Positions 37,717 through 46,223 of a stretch of DNA of 64,000 bases are shown here, in pieces. Source of the stretch: Flammeovirgaceae bacterium UBA6059 (GTDB lineage Bacteria > Bacteroidota > Bacteroidia > Cytophagales > Cyclobacteriaceae). The notes under the pieces are model-generated. The model saw only the letters and a program-made list of their open reading frames with translations. It did not search any database and had not been told where the DNA came from. Location of the stretch: positions 1 through 64,000 of the forward strand of contig DIYH01000035.1 of the NCBI GenBank assembly GCA_002435755.1. The letters are read 5' to 3'. Each line of letters opens with the position of its first letter. Position 1 is the stretch's first letter. Made by a program: the position numbers and the translations under genes.

Positions 37717-39555
37717 ATGAAAAGACCATTCCTATCATACATAGTGCTGTTCCATCTTATCCTGGCCAATGGATGTAACGCACCCACAACCCCATACGGA
37801 GAACAGGATAACCCACCGCCTAACATCATATTTATTCTGGCTGATGACCTGGGATGGATGGATAGCGAATTGTATGGGTCAAAATACTATGAGACACCCA
37901 ATTTGGTTCGTCTGGCCAATGAAGGTATGTACTTTACCAATGCGTATTCAGCCAGTCCGCTGTGTTCGCCAACCAGGGCCAGCATTATGTCAGGACAGTA
38001 CCCCTCCAGGATAAAAATCACTTCGGCTATCACTCCTAAAGACGTAAGTGAACCCGGGGCATTAAGGCCGAACCAGGACGAATACTGTGGTGATGTTCAA
38101 AACAAAAACCATATGCCCCTAGAAGTCCGGACGCTCGCGGAGGTGATGAAAGCGGAGGGGTACAACACCGCACATATTGGGAAATGGCACCTATCCCCCT
38201 CTTACCCCGGCTGGATAGAAGGGGATTCTACATACAATGCAGAGCATCAGGGCTTTGATTATGTGATAGGTGGGGATCATCTCCCGGGCCCTCCCGATTA
38301 TTATTCACCGTATAAAAACCGGATTGCCAACCTTACCCCCGGATCTGAAGGGGAATACCTCAATGAACGGCTGTCAAAAGAAGCCATCCGTTGGATTGAA
38401 TCTGTGAAAAATAGTGATTCGCCGTTCTACCTGAACTTTTGGCAATATGCCGTGCATGGCCCTTGGATCGCTAAAAAAGAATTGCTGCCAAAGTATCAAA
38501 GTAAGGTAGATCCCAGAAGCCTTCAGGATTGCCCTGAAAATGCCACGATGATAGAAAGCCTGGACAATAGCATAGGTATTTTACTTGATTGGCTGGAGCT
38601 CCCCGAAAATGAAACTTTAAAGAACAATACGATTATCGTTTTTGCTTCTGACAATGGTGGCATTGTCCATGAAGTTCCGGTATCCGGGGTTAGGAGGCCG
38701 GTTACTTCCAACCGCCCTTTAAGAGGAGGAAAAGCCAATATTTACGAAGGGGGTATCAGGGTACCCTGGATCATTCGCTGGCCCGCTAAAATCCAAAAGG
38801 GAACGGTAAACCATGTACCCATATCCACCCTGGATGTTTTTCCTACCTTCCGGGAGTTGGCCAGGGTGCAACCATCAGAAAATCTCATACTTGACGGCAG
38901 AAGCATAGTACCTCTGTTAGACGGCAGGGAATTAGAAGAGGCACCCATATTTTGGGATTTTCCACATCGGTTCGGTGCATTATGTGCCCCATCTACTGCG
39001 GTAAGGAAAGGGGATTATAAGCTTATCCGGTTTTACTGGGCCGGAGAAGAAAAAGGATCGCACCATTATGAGCTATTTAACCTCAAAAAGGACACAGCGG
39101 AGGCAATTAATCTGGCCCTGCATCTACCTGAAAAGGTTCAGGAACTTGATCAACTCATAACAAAACATTTAAAAGACACAGATGCCTTGATCCCCGAACT
39201 GAATACTGAATTCACAGGAAACCCACAGGCACCACGGTCTAATCCTGAAAAGGCCAAAATCCGTCCGGTTTCATACCATTTAAGCAAAGATAGATTTGTG
39301 CCGGAGACTGAAGAAGGCACGTACAGATTCCAGCTTTATGATCAGAATAATAAACCATGCCCGTCTGCTGCATTGGCACTTACCGGTGGGGAGTGGATCA
39401 GTCTCAAAAATAACCCGGACGGCTCCATGGAGATCTCCTGGGATAGAAAATTAAAGAAAGAAGACGCTATCGTTCTATTTGGATGGAATGGAGGAGTGAC
39501 TTCTGATGAAATGAATGACTGGACGATGGATCCGGCAGAACTCATTATCCAATAA
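37717..39555 (+). CDS. S1-family sulfatase, lipoprotein
   Basis: This 612-residue protein has an SPII signal (LFHLILANGC, lipid Cys near 20), metal-binding FILADDLGWMD, FGly motif C83-S-P-T-R (SPLCSPTRASIMSG), HIGKWHL and the ASDNGG metal site with the RGGKANIYEGGIRVPWIIRWP loop of arylsulfatase-A-like enzymes. A C-terminal beta domain (about 505-612, VSYHLSKDRFVPETEEGTY) is added. It should act on sulfated sugars at the outer face or in the periplasm. The next gene starts 10 nt downstream. Its leader is related to that of the sulfatase at 49077-50564. Confidence 0.9.
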   Translation: MKRPFLSYIVLFHLILANGCNAPTTPYGEQDNPPPNIIFILADDLGWMDSELYGSKYYETPNLVRLANEGMYFTNAYSASPLCSPTRASIMSGQYPSRIKITSAITPKDVSEPGALRPNQDEYCGDVQNKNHMPLEVRTLAEVMKAEGYNTAHIGKWHLSPSYPGWIEGDSTYNAEHQGFDYVIGGDHLPGPPDYYSPYKNRIANLTPGSEGEYLNERLSKEAIRWIESVKNSDSPFYLNFWQYAVHGPWIAKKELLPKYQSKVDPRSLQDCPENATMIESLDNSIGILLDWLELPENETLKNNTIIVFASDNGGIVHEVPVSGVRRPVTSNRPLRGGKANIYEGGIRVPWIIRWPAKIQKGTVNHVPISTLDVFPTFRELARVQPSENLILDGRSIVPLLDGRELEEAPIFWDFPHRFGALCAPSTAVRKGDYKLIRFYWAGEEKGSHHYELFNLKKDTAEAINLALHLPEKVQELDQLITKHLKDTDALIPELNTEFTGNPQAPRSNPEKAKIRPVSYHLSKDRFVPETEEGTYRFQLYDQNNKPCPSAALALTGGEWISLKNNPDGSMEISWDRKLKKEDAIVLFGWNGGVTSDEMNDWTMDPAELIIQ

Positions 39556-39565
39556 CCTTACTGTC

Positions 39566-41785
39566 ATGCCAAAAGCCTTGATCCGATCGACACTTATTTT
39601 AGTATACCTCTTTTGTACCGTTGTATCATTTGCGCAGGATACCGGGTCAAAAACCCCCGTTGACAGTAATGCTTTTAAAAATCCTCCGAATGAATACCGG
39701 ATCACACAGTATGGATCAGACAAAAAGAAGCTGAGGCAGTTCCCGGAATATGGTATTGGCGGGATGATGGCATTTTTATATCGCTACCTACCCCAGCCTC
39801 CGGAAAAGAACCTGGCCGATTCTGATCAAATACGTTCGTTGGTTGATTCGGCCAAAAGCCTTCAATATAAGATCTGGCTAGCCGATGACTATGGTTACCC
39901 CAGCGGAATGGCCGGAGGAAAAGTAGTGGCCGAACATCCTGATTTTGAGGTCAAGGGACTGACGATGATCACACTCACAGGTGAAGGCAGACGGTCGATT
40001 GATTTTCAACTACCTGCCGATCTTTATGATATCAGGTACGCCACCATCTATCCTGTCAGTGATGGTAGAATGAGTTTGAAAAATGCCAGGCCAGTTGATC
40101 ACCGCAACAGAAAAATCACTACCAAAGGCTTAAAAGGGGATTGGCAGTTGAAAGTTTTTGCCAGGTATGTGCGTGATAAAGATGTGCAAGCGCAAGAAAC
40201 GATCAAGCAGTTCGGGCATACCGGGCGTTACCCGGATCTAATGAATGAAAAGGCTGTAGCCAGTTTTATTCAACATATGCACCAACCCATTTTAGCTCAA
40301 ATTGATGACTATAAAGAAAAAGTAGAAGGGTTTTATACGAATGAGCCTAACCTGATGCAGACGCATTGGAACTGGGTGGATAAGCCGGAGGCCCCTTATG
40401 CGTGCATCCCTTGGAGCGAAGGCCTGATCCCGTTGTTTGAGGAGATGCACGGATATGATCTGATCTCAGTACTGCCTTCGTTATTTGAAGGAAACCAGGT
40501 AGAAGCGAAGCGGGCCAGGCTTCATTTCAGGCAAACTACAACTGAATTACTCTTAAAAAGTTTTGCTAGACAAATCAGGGAGTGGTGCAATGCCAGAGGC
40601 CTTCTTTCCAGCGGGCATTTTTTGCTAAACGAATACCTCATTCATCACGTCCAGGGCTATGGTGATTTGATGAAGTTTGTTTCTGAGTTTGACGTACCAG
40701 CACTGGATATCCCTATCCCAAATCCTGAAGAATTTTCTTCTTTTCCTTACCAGCAAACGCGTTTTTTTAGCTCGGTAGCTTCATGGAAAAAGTCTGATAA
40801 AACCCTTATGCTATTAGACCCGATCATCGGTGGATATGGCTTTACGAGAATGTCACCAGACTTACCACTGTTGCTCAACGCTGTAAATATGGGGAGCTAT
40901 CATGGCGCTAACGTATTTACTTCCTATTTACCGCTGGAACCCATCAATGAAAAAGGCAATGACGATATTACAAGAAAGGCGGCAGGGTATTCAAAAGAAG
41001 AGTATAATTTTTTGAATGAGTATGTGGGCAGGTTAACACAAGTATTGCGTGGCGCCCGTCGCGATGCTGGTGTTGCCTTGTATTATCCTATTTCAAATTT
41101 TCAGGCAGCATTGCTCCCCTCCAAAAAAAGATGGCCGGGTATCAGCAAGCAATACGAGAAAAAGCAAGCGGATTGGGATCAAACTGAGTCATCTCTTTTG
41201 ACGAACGATATCGAATATATGATCGTTCACCCGGATGGTGTAGAAAACGCAAAAATTGAAGAGGGCAGGATGCTGATCGGGCATGGAGCTTTCCATACAC
41301 TTGTTATGCCCAAAATGGAATTTATTCCACTAGCCGTTACAAAGAAGATATTGGAACTGGAACGCGCCGGTGGTAAGGTTTTGTGGGTCGATCAAGTCCC
41401 CACGATGGCAGAAAATCAACGGAACGATGACGGGATCAATGAATCTTTAGGTCGGTTTCAACCGATAAGTGCGGGGGAGTTAAAAAGTGAAATCGACCGC
41501 TCGTACTCCTCCGCATTTGATCTATCCTTTTCAGTTGCCCCGGAACAAATGACGGTTGGCCGATACACTAAAGGTGACCACCAAATATACCTTTTGGTAA
41601 ACCGGAAGCAGGAAGTACTATCCACTGAAGTGAGCTGCACAACGTGTCACAAACAAGATCCTTTTCAAGTATTAGACCCTTCTTCAGGATTGATCAGGGA
41701 GGTCAGCCTACCCACCATGATAGAGCTAAAAGGAAACCGAAGCTTGCTGCTCATGGGGAAAACAAAAGAGGATCACTCCAGGTAG
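39566..41785 (+). CDS. GH106-like glycoside hydrolase, short form
   Basis: The ATG at 39566, 10 nt after the sulfatase stop, gives 739 residues with signal peptide STLILVYLFCTVVSFAQ; an earlier in-frame ATG lies inside the sulfatase gene. The body resembles GH106-like enzymes: YKIWLADDYGYPSGMAGG near residue 100, VEGFYTNEPNLMQTHW with a likely catalytic Glu, LLSSGHFLLNEYLIHHVQGYG and a late GHGAFHTLVMPKMEFIP Rossmann-like part. It lacks the C-terminal ligand-binding sandwich of the 1101-residue GH106 protein. A C-T-T-C-H motif near residue 693 looks like a haem site but is probably chance. Rhamnosidase activity is inferred. Confidence 0.65.
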   Translation: MPKALIRSTLILVYLFCTVVSFAQDTGSKTPVDSNAFKNPPNEYRITQYGSDKKKLRQFPEYGIGGMMAFLYRYLPQPPEKNLADSDQIRSLVDSAKSLQYKIWLADDYGYPSGMAGGKVVAEHPDFEVKGLTMITLTGEGRRSIDFQLPADLYDIRYATIYPVSDGRMSLKNARPVDHRNRKITTKGLKGDWQLKVFARYVRDKDVQAQETIKQFGHTGRYPDLMNEKAVASFIQHMHQPILAQIDDYKEKVEGFYTNEPNLMQTHWNWVDKPEAPYACIPWSEGLIPLFEEMHGYDLISVLPSLFEGNQVEAKRARLHFRQTTTELLLKSFARQIREWCNARGLLSSGHFLLNEYLIHHVQGYGDLMKFVSEFDVPALDIPIPNPEEFSSFPYQQTRFFSSVASWKKSDKTLMLLDPIIGGYGFTRMSPDLPLLLNAVNMGSYHGANVFTSYLPLEPINEKGNDDITRKAAGYSKEEYNFLNEYVGRLTQVLRGARRDAGVALYYPISNFQAALLPSKKRWPGISKQYEKKQADWDQTESSLLTNDIEYMIVHPDGVENAKIEEGRMLIGHGAFHTLVMPKMEFIPLAVTKKILELERAGGKVLWVDQVPTMAENQRNDDGINESLGRFQPISAGELKSEIDRSYSSAFDLSFSVAPEQMTVGRYTKGDHQIYLLVNRKQEVLSTEVSCTTCHKQDPFQVLDPSSGLIREVSLPTMIELKGNRSLLLMGKTKEDHSR

Positions 41786-41787
41786 AA

Positions 41788-42040
41788 ACCTGAGTTCGAT
41801 TAAAAATCTTGACTCAGTTTTGAGTAGAAATTTTGACAAAGTCTCGCAGGAATATCGGGATATTTCGAGGGTTTGGTGAAATTTATGCCGAAAGCGGTCA
41901 AATCAATCATGACGAGGATTTTTCAGGCCATCTTCGCTCCAAAAATTCATCAAAATGGCTCGCCATTTCTCAAAATTTTTAAATCAAATCTGACCCAAAT
42001 AATCCTCGCTGAGTCTAATATTTTTACGTCGAACTCAGGT
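41788..42040. repeat. MITE-like element with imperfect inverted ends between convergent genes
   Basis: ACCTGAGTTCGA at 41788-41799 is matched by TCGAACTCAGGT at 42029-42040. The similarity goes on inward for about 30 nt (TTAAAAATCTTGACTCAG against CGTAAAAATATTAGACTCAG). The 253-nt body has a strong internal hairpin AAATGGC-TC-GCCATTT (41953-41968) and no reading frame of note. The right end overlaps the last codons of rhaM. It may be a non-autonomous mobile element or a two-way terminator. Confidence 0.5.
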
Positions 42041-42341
42041 AAAAAACCTCTTCCAGTTCAACGGATACAGGTGAGTCATCTTCATTCACTTCCATGATGT
42101 CGGACATATATGACCACCATTTTTTGATAACTTCATGATGCCCCAAATGCTGCGAGCCTACCCCGTTTCGGATTTTCTGGAAAGCATATAGTGTCTCTGT
42201 GTCATGATCAATGAATATTGAATATTCCTCTACTCCGCTTTGTCTGAGCAATGCGGTCACTTCAGGCCAAACTCTCTGATGACGCTCCTGATATGCTGAA
42301 GCGCAACCTTCCTTCAGCTTCATTTTAAATGCTATTCTCAT
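42024..42341 (-). CDS. rhaM: L-rhamnose mutarotase
   Basis: This 105-residue protein matches the RhaM family (about 104 residues). It interconverts alpha- and beta-L-rhamnopyranose in the cytoplasm ahead of rhamnose isomerase. The opening FKMKLKEG, Y17 and H21 in AYQERHQRVWPEV (same spacing as Tyr18/His22 of the E. coli enzyme), TLYAFQKI and the WWSYMSDIM motif are present. There is no signal peptide. It is the last gene of the minus-strand operon, 2 nt after the beta-propeller gene. It is the strongest single clue that the locus handles rhamnose; isomerase, kinase and aldolase genes are not in the window. Confidence 0.93.
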   Translation of the reverse strand: MRIAFKMKLKEGCASAYQERHQRVWPEVTALLRQSGVEEYSIFIDHDTETLYAFQKIRNGVGSQHLGHHEVIKKWWSYMSDIMEVNEDDSPVSVELEEVFYLSST

Positions 42342-42343
42342 AC

Positions 42344-43390
42344 TTATTTTTCATGCTTCAGTACCGCGTATTTACCCATATTCCATCCATGAATGAGCAA
42401 ATACAACTGCGTCTCCCCGTCCCCTTTCTTCACTACATGCGGCCAAACATGATGGATATTGGATAATACCGGGATACCCAGATCTCCGGCCACTACGGTA
42501 GATATCAGCTCTTCACCTGAGTGAACATACACCGGGGCAGACGCCTGATTTTGCATAGGCTCAAGTGCATTGGTGAAAAAATGCTCTATCTCATAAGAGA
42601 CGTTGCAAATCAGGCTTCCGACAGGAATATCCTCAAAGGTTTTAACAAATTTTCCCTCCAGGGTGAACTTTACAATTTGGCCTGCGGCCCTGTTGGCTAC
42701 CAAAATATGGCCTTCATGGGCGTAGATACCATGGGCAGTCTGAAACTGACCGGGCTTATCCCCCTTGCCTCCCCAGGCCAACTTCCCCCATTGCCATTTA
42801 CCATCCTTCTCGGTAATGGTCAATACGAAATCACCCGCTGCATACCCATGGGCTACATACAGCTTTCCATGAAGGTAGGTTACATCCGTAACCCCAAAAT
42901 TACCATCTGTTTTGAAGTAGTCATTCGCCTCAACAAAATCAAATTCATTTCCCTTTGGTCGAAGTACTTCGGCTACCACCTGGCCATCTGTGTCAACAAT
43001 CAGGACTCTTTGATTGATCTGGGCCAGGGCGATGTATTTTTTTCCTTTATGAACAAAAAAGACCATTCCGTGAATGCCGTATTTCAGCCGTTCATCTGTC
43101 CCTATGGTCTTCCATTTCTTTAAATCGGGACTTATTGAGCAGAGTCCATAGCCAGGTATTCCGGTATACACTATGTGGGTTTCAGGATCTTCCGTGAAGC
43201 CACCATGCATGTCTCTTTCAAAAGGCTTTGCCTCTTCAGGGAAGGCAGATGTCAGCGCTTTATCCCAGGAAAATATGAAATTCCCCTGACCGCTCAACTG
43301 CTCTTGGGCTGCTAGTTTGAGTGCTGAAAAAAACAAGATGCTGAAAAAAATGATCCCTCTCATACCTGTTGTCTTTAAATCCTTTTTCAT
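42344..43390 (-). CDS. Exported beta-propeller (NHL/SMP-30-like) protein
   Basis: The ATG at 43390 overlaps the stop of the cytochrome gene as ATGA and gives 348 residues with a signal peptide (GIIFFSILFFSALKLAAQ). Repeats of about 45-50 residues, such as GKPGQFQTAHGIYAHEGHILVANRAAGQIVKF and FGVTDVTYLHGKLYVAHGYAAGDFV, fit a six-bladed propeller of the NHL/SMP-30 type. Similar proteins occur with DUF1553/DUF1501/cytochrome sets. The role is unknown: sugar-lactone hydrolysis or a binding role are both possible. Confidence 0.65.
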   Translation of the reverse strand: MKKDLKTTGMRGIIFFSILFFSALKLAAQEQLSGQGNFIFSWDKALTSAFPEEAKPFERDMHGGFTEDPETHIVYTGIPGYGLCSISPDLKKWKTIGTDERLKYGIHGMVFFVHKGKKYIALAQINQRVLIVDTDGQVVAEVLRPKGNEFDFVEANDYFKTDGNFGVTDVTYLHGKLYVAHGYAAGDFVLTITEKDGKWQWGKLAWGGKGDKPGQFQTAHGIYAHEGHILVANRAAGQIVKFTLEGKFVKTFEDIPVGSLICNVSYEIEHFFTNALEPMQNQASAPVYVHSGEELISTVVAGDLGIPVLSNIHHVWPHVVKKGDGETQLYLLIHGWNMGKYAVLKHEK

Positions 43391-44745
43391 AAAATCCATT
43401 CAATAGCTGTTTTATCTTCTGTTGTATTTCTTTCTTCCCGGGTCACTTTAGTATTCCAAAGGATGCATGTGTTTAATGACGCCATTTCCGAAAGGAAGAG
43501 GATCACATCATCCCCCACCCCGGTACTGTGCATATTGAGCACTTTGAGGTGTTTCAATCCCCTTAAATGCCCTGCGCCCTCGTCCGTTATTGGGTTATTG
43601 GAAATATTCAGCTTGGTTAGATTGCTGAGTTTAGCAATGTCCTGAAGATGTTCATCGGTTATTTTCTTGTTCGATAAGTCGAGCCAGGTAATATGATCAC
43701 TGTACTTCAAAATGGCTTCCACTTGCCCGGATGTAATGCCTGAAGAATTGATGGAAACATCCAGAAAATTTACATCTATCGATAATGGCCGGGCCCTTAT
43801 TCCAAGTTTTGACATTGCCTCGAAATCCTCCGGTGCTAGTGGCGCAATTTGAACAAGTTCATAATATTCCTTGGGTGAAATATCTATCTCAAATTCCTTA
43901 AGCAGCTTTGCGCCCAGGTAGGCATTGGTTTCGGCATCTGCCATAGTTTGATCAAAAGATGCACCTTGTTCTATCCACCATTTAAGAAGTTCGATCTCTC
44001 CGTAGCTCAGCGGCAAACCATTTGGTGGCATAAACTTGCTGTTGTCCGGGTTCAACGTTACCCGCTTAAAAAGCGAACTTTGAAAAGCATTTCCGGGATT
44101 GATGATGCTATTACTACCCTCACCAGGTAGTGCCCCTTCAAGACTGGTTAAATCAAGGTTTCCCTTCTTTTTTTCGGCATTGTGGCAGCTGTAGCATTTG
44201 TTTTTCAGTATTGGCTGAATTATATGCTCATAAATAACAATGGAGTCGGGGTTTTGTGGGATTTCTATTCGCGCCGCGGCTGTTGAGAATAACTTTTTGA
44301 CACCATCAGGCGCATACTCTATCAGATACTCACTGCCGTGCGTGAGGTTGCCCCCCAGGTGCCCCGTAGCAACCAATAGAAGCATGACAAAAGAATGAAA
44401 CCACAAGGCGCCTTGGTCTGAAAAGAAATGATAAAACTTTAGTAAAGCCCAAAGGATGAATGATGTAGCGACTATAGCATAAGCCATCCACTGGTGCCAA
44501 TCAAGGCTATCGGCCTGGTAGCCTCCTTCAGATGATAACATATAGCCAACGATGGCAGCTACCAATCCGGAAATAGCAGCCAACAAAACGGATAGCCGGA
44601 TCGCTAGCGCAAGGGATTTGTATTCATGCTTTTTGATAGTCTTAATCAGCAGCAAGAGAAAAGACAGGGTAAGAAAACCTATGGGCAGGTGTACTATGAG
44701 TGGATGAAACCTGCCTATAAAAATGGACGGATTGAAGGGTTCCAT
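43387..44745 (-). CDS. Membrane cytochrome c with leucine-rich repeats (planctomycete-type)
   Basis: This 452-residue protein begins with about four membrane helices of DUF2231 type (FHPLIVHLPIGFLTLSFLLLL, then three more to about residue 135), carries one haem-binding motif C-Y-S-C-H near residue 186 in a planctomycete-type cytochrome domain (ILKNKCYSCHNAEKKKGNLDL ... FMPPNGLPLS with a distal Met) and ends in four or five leucine-rich repeats (about 325-440, HITWLDLSNKKITDEHL and similar). The haem domain should face the periplasm. It sits between the DUF1501 gene (9 nt upstream) and the propeller gene (4-nt overlap). It probably passes electrons from the DUF1553/DUF1501 pair, but the reaction is not known. 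Confidence 0.8.
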   Translation of the reverse strand: MEPFNPSIFIGRFHPLIVHLPIGFLTLSFLLLLIKTIKKHEYKSLALAIRLSVLLAAISGLVAAIVGYMLSSEGGYQADSLDWHQWMAYAIVATSFILWALLKFYHFFSDQGALWFHSFVMLLLVATGHLGGNLTHGSEYLIEYAPDGVKKLFSTAAARIEIPQNPDSIVIYEHIIQPILKNKCYSCHNAEKKKGNLDLTSLEGALPGEGSNSIINPGNAFQSSLFKRVTLNPDNSKFMPPNGLPLSYGEIELLKWWIEQGASFDQTMADAETNAYLGAKLLKEFEIDISPKEYYELVQIAPLAPEDFEAMSKLGIRARPLSIDVNFLDVSINSSGITSGQVEAILKYSDHITWLDLSNKKITDEHLQDIAKLSNLTKLNISNNPITDEGAGHLRGLKHLKVLNMHSTGVGDDVILFLSEMASLNTCILWNTKVTREERNTTEDKTAIEWIL

Positions 44746-44754
44746 TTTGATGGG

Positions 44755-46218
44755 TTAGGCCAGGATTTCTTTAACTACATGACCGGAAACATCCGTCAAC
44801 CTAAAATCCCGGCCCTGAAAGTGGTAGGTCAGTTTTTCATGATCGAATCCCAGTTGGTGGAGAATAGTAGCTTGCAGGTCATGTACATGTACACGTCCGT
44901 TTACGGCGTTAAAACCAATTTCATCTGTTTCCCCATGCGTGTGGCCTTGTTTGATCCCACTTCCGGCCATCCACATGGTGAAAGCATCGGCGTGATGATC
45001 CCTGCCTTTGAAATTAGCGCCGGCCCTAGCCTCCATCATGGGTGTCCTTCCAAACTCTCCACCCCATACTACCAGCGTGTCATCAAGTAAGCCGCGTTGT
45101 TTCAGGTCGTTCAGGAGAGCTGTCATCGGTTTATCAATCAGTTGACAAGCATCCTTCAAACCTCCATCCACGCCATTACCAGGGCCTACCCCGTGCGTGT
45201 CCCATCTCCGATCGTATAGCTGGACAAATCGTACCCCCTTTTCTACCAGCCTTCTGGCCAGGAGGCAGTTATTCGCAAATGAATTTTTGCCGGGTGTGGT
45301 TTGGTACATTTCGTGTACGTAATCCGGTTCATCATTGATATTCATCACCTCCGGTACTGAAGTTTGCATTCTGAAGGCCAGTTCATACTGTGAGATCCTT
45401 GTGATTATTTCAGGATCGTTGGCCTGTTGGTATTCCAGTTCATTGATGCGGTTGATCGTCTCTATCGATTCCTTTCTCATTTTGGAATCGATATCCCGGG
45501 GGTTAGAAATATACAGCACCGGATCGCCGGTAGACCGGCACTGTACCCCTTGATGTATGGTCGGGAGAAAACCACTTCCATACACACTCTTACCGGCGCT
45601 TGGTTCCCCTCCTGAAACCAGGACAACAAAGCCCGGTAGGTTCTCATTCTCAGACCCAAGTCCGTAGGTGACCCAGGAGCCCATACTTGGCCTACCCATA
45701 AGCGGTGAGCCGGTATGCATTAAAAACTGGGCCGGGGCATGATTAAACTGGTCAGTGTGAACCGCCTTTAAAAAGGTTACCTCATCAACAACTTCTGAGA
45801 AATGCGGCAGGTAATCAGATACAAAAGCCCCTGAATTTCCGTACTGCCTGAAACGGGCTTGTGACCCCAGGATCTTAGGTGTGCCCTTTAAGAAAGCAAA
45901 CTGTTTCCCTTCCATGAGAGAGGCCGGGCAATCCTCTCCATCGAGCTGATTTAAAACGGGTTTGTAATCAAATAGCTCCAGCTGCGATGGTGCACCGGCC
46001 ATATGGAGAAATATCACCCGCTTGGCTTTTGGGGCGAAATGGGGAATGAGCTTGTCCTGCAGTAGTTTTTGGCTTGCCTTTTCTTGACCATACAGGAGGT
46101 TGCCTGACATACCTCCGAGTGCCAAGGCCCCTAAACCGGACATGCACTGGCGCAAAAAATGTCGTCTGGTGTTATGCTCAGCTTCCTTAAAAGCAGCCTC
46201 CTCTAAAATGTTTTTCAT
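44755..46218 (-). CDS. DUF1501 protein, Tat-exported
   Basis: This 487-residue protein has a twin-arginine signal (NTRRHFLRQCMSGLGALALGG) and the DUF1501 landmarks: HMAGAPSQLELFDYKP, GMWVTYGLGSENENLPGFVV-type strand (SWVTYGLGSENENLPGFVVL), RRLVEKGVRFVQLYD, WGGEFGRTPM and GRDHHADAFTMWMAGSGIK. The fold belongs to the alkaline-phosphatase/sulfatase superfamily, but the catalytic chemistry is unknown and no FGly motif is present. It starts 5 nt after the DUF1553 gene, its usual partner in Planctomycetes, Verrucomicrobia and some Bacteroidota. Confidence 0.88.
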   Translation of the reverse strand: MKNILEEAAFKEAEHNTRRHFLRQCMSGLGALALGGMSGNLLYGQEKASQKLLQDKLIPHFAPKAKRVIFLHMAGAPSQLELFDYKPVLNQLDGEDCPASLMEGKQFAFLKGTPKILGSQARFRQYGNSGAFVSDYLPHFSEVVDEVTFLKAVHTDQFNHAPAQFLMHTGSPLMGRPSMGSWVTYGLGSENENLPGFVVLVSGGEPSAGKSVYGSGFLPTIHQGVQCRSTGDPVLYISNPRDIDSKMRKESIETINRINELEYQQANDPEIITRISQYELAFRMQTSVPEVMNINDEPDYVHEMYQTTPGKNSFANNCLLARRLVEKGVRFVQLYDRRWDTHGVGPGNGVDGGLKDACQLIDKPMTALLNDLKQRGLLDDTLVVWGGEFGRTPMMEARAGANFKGRDHHADAFTMWMAGSGIKQGHTHGETDEIGFNAVNGRVHVHDLQATILHQLGFDHEKLTYHFQGRDFRLTDVSGHVVKEILA

Positions 46219-46223
46219 CCTCC

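Noticed and set aside
42521..43123. 200-codon plus-strand frame
   Set aside because: It lies opposite the beta-propeller gene, which has a signal peptide and family repeats; a shadow frame.
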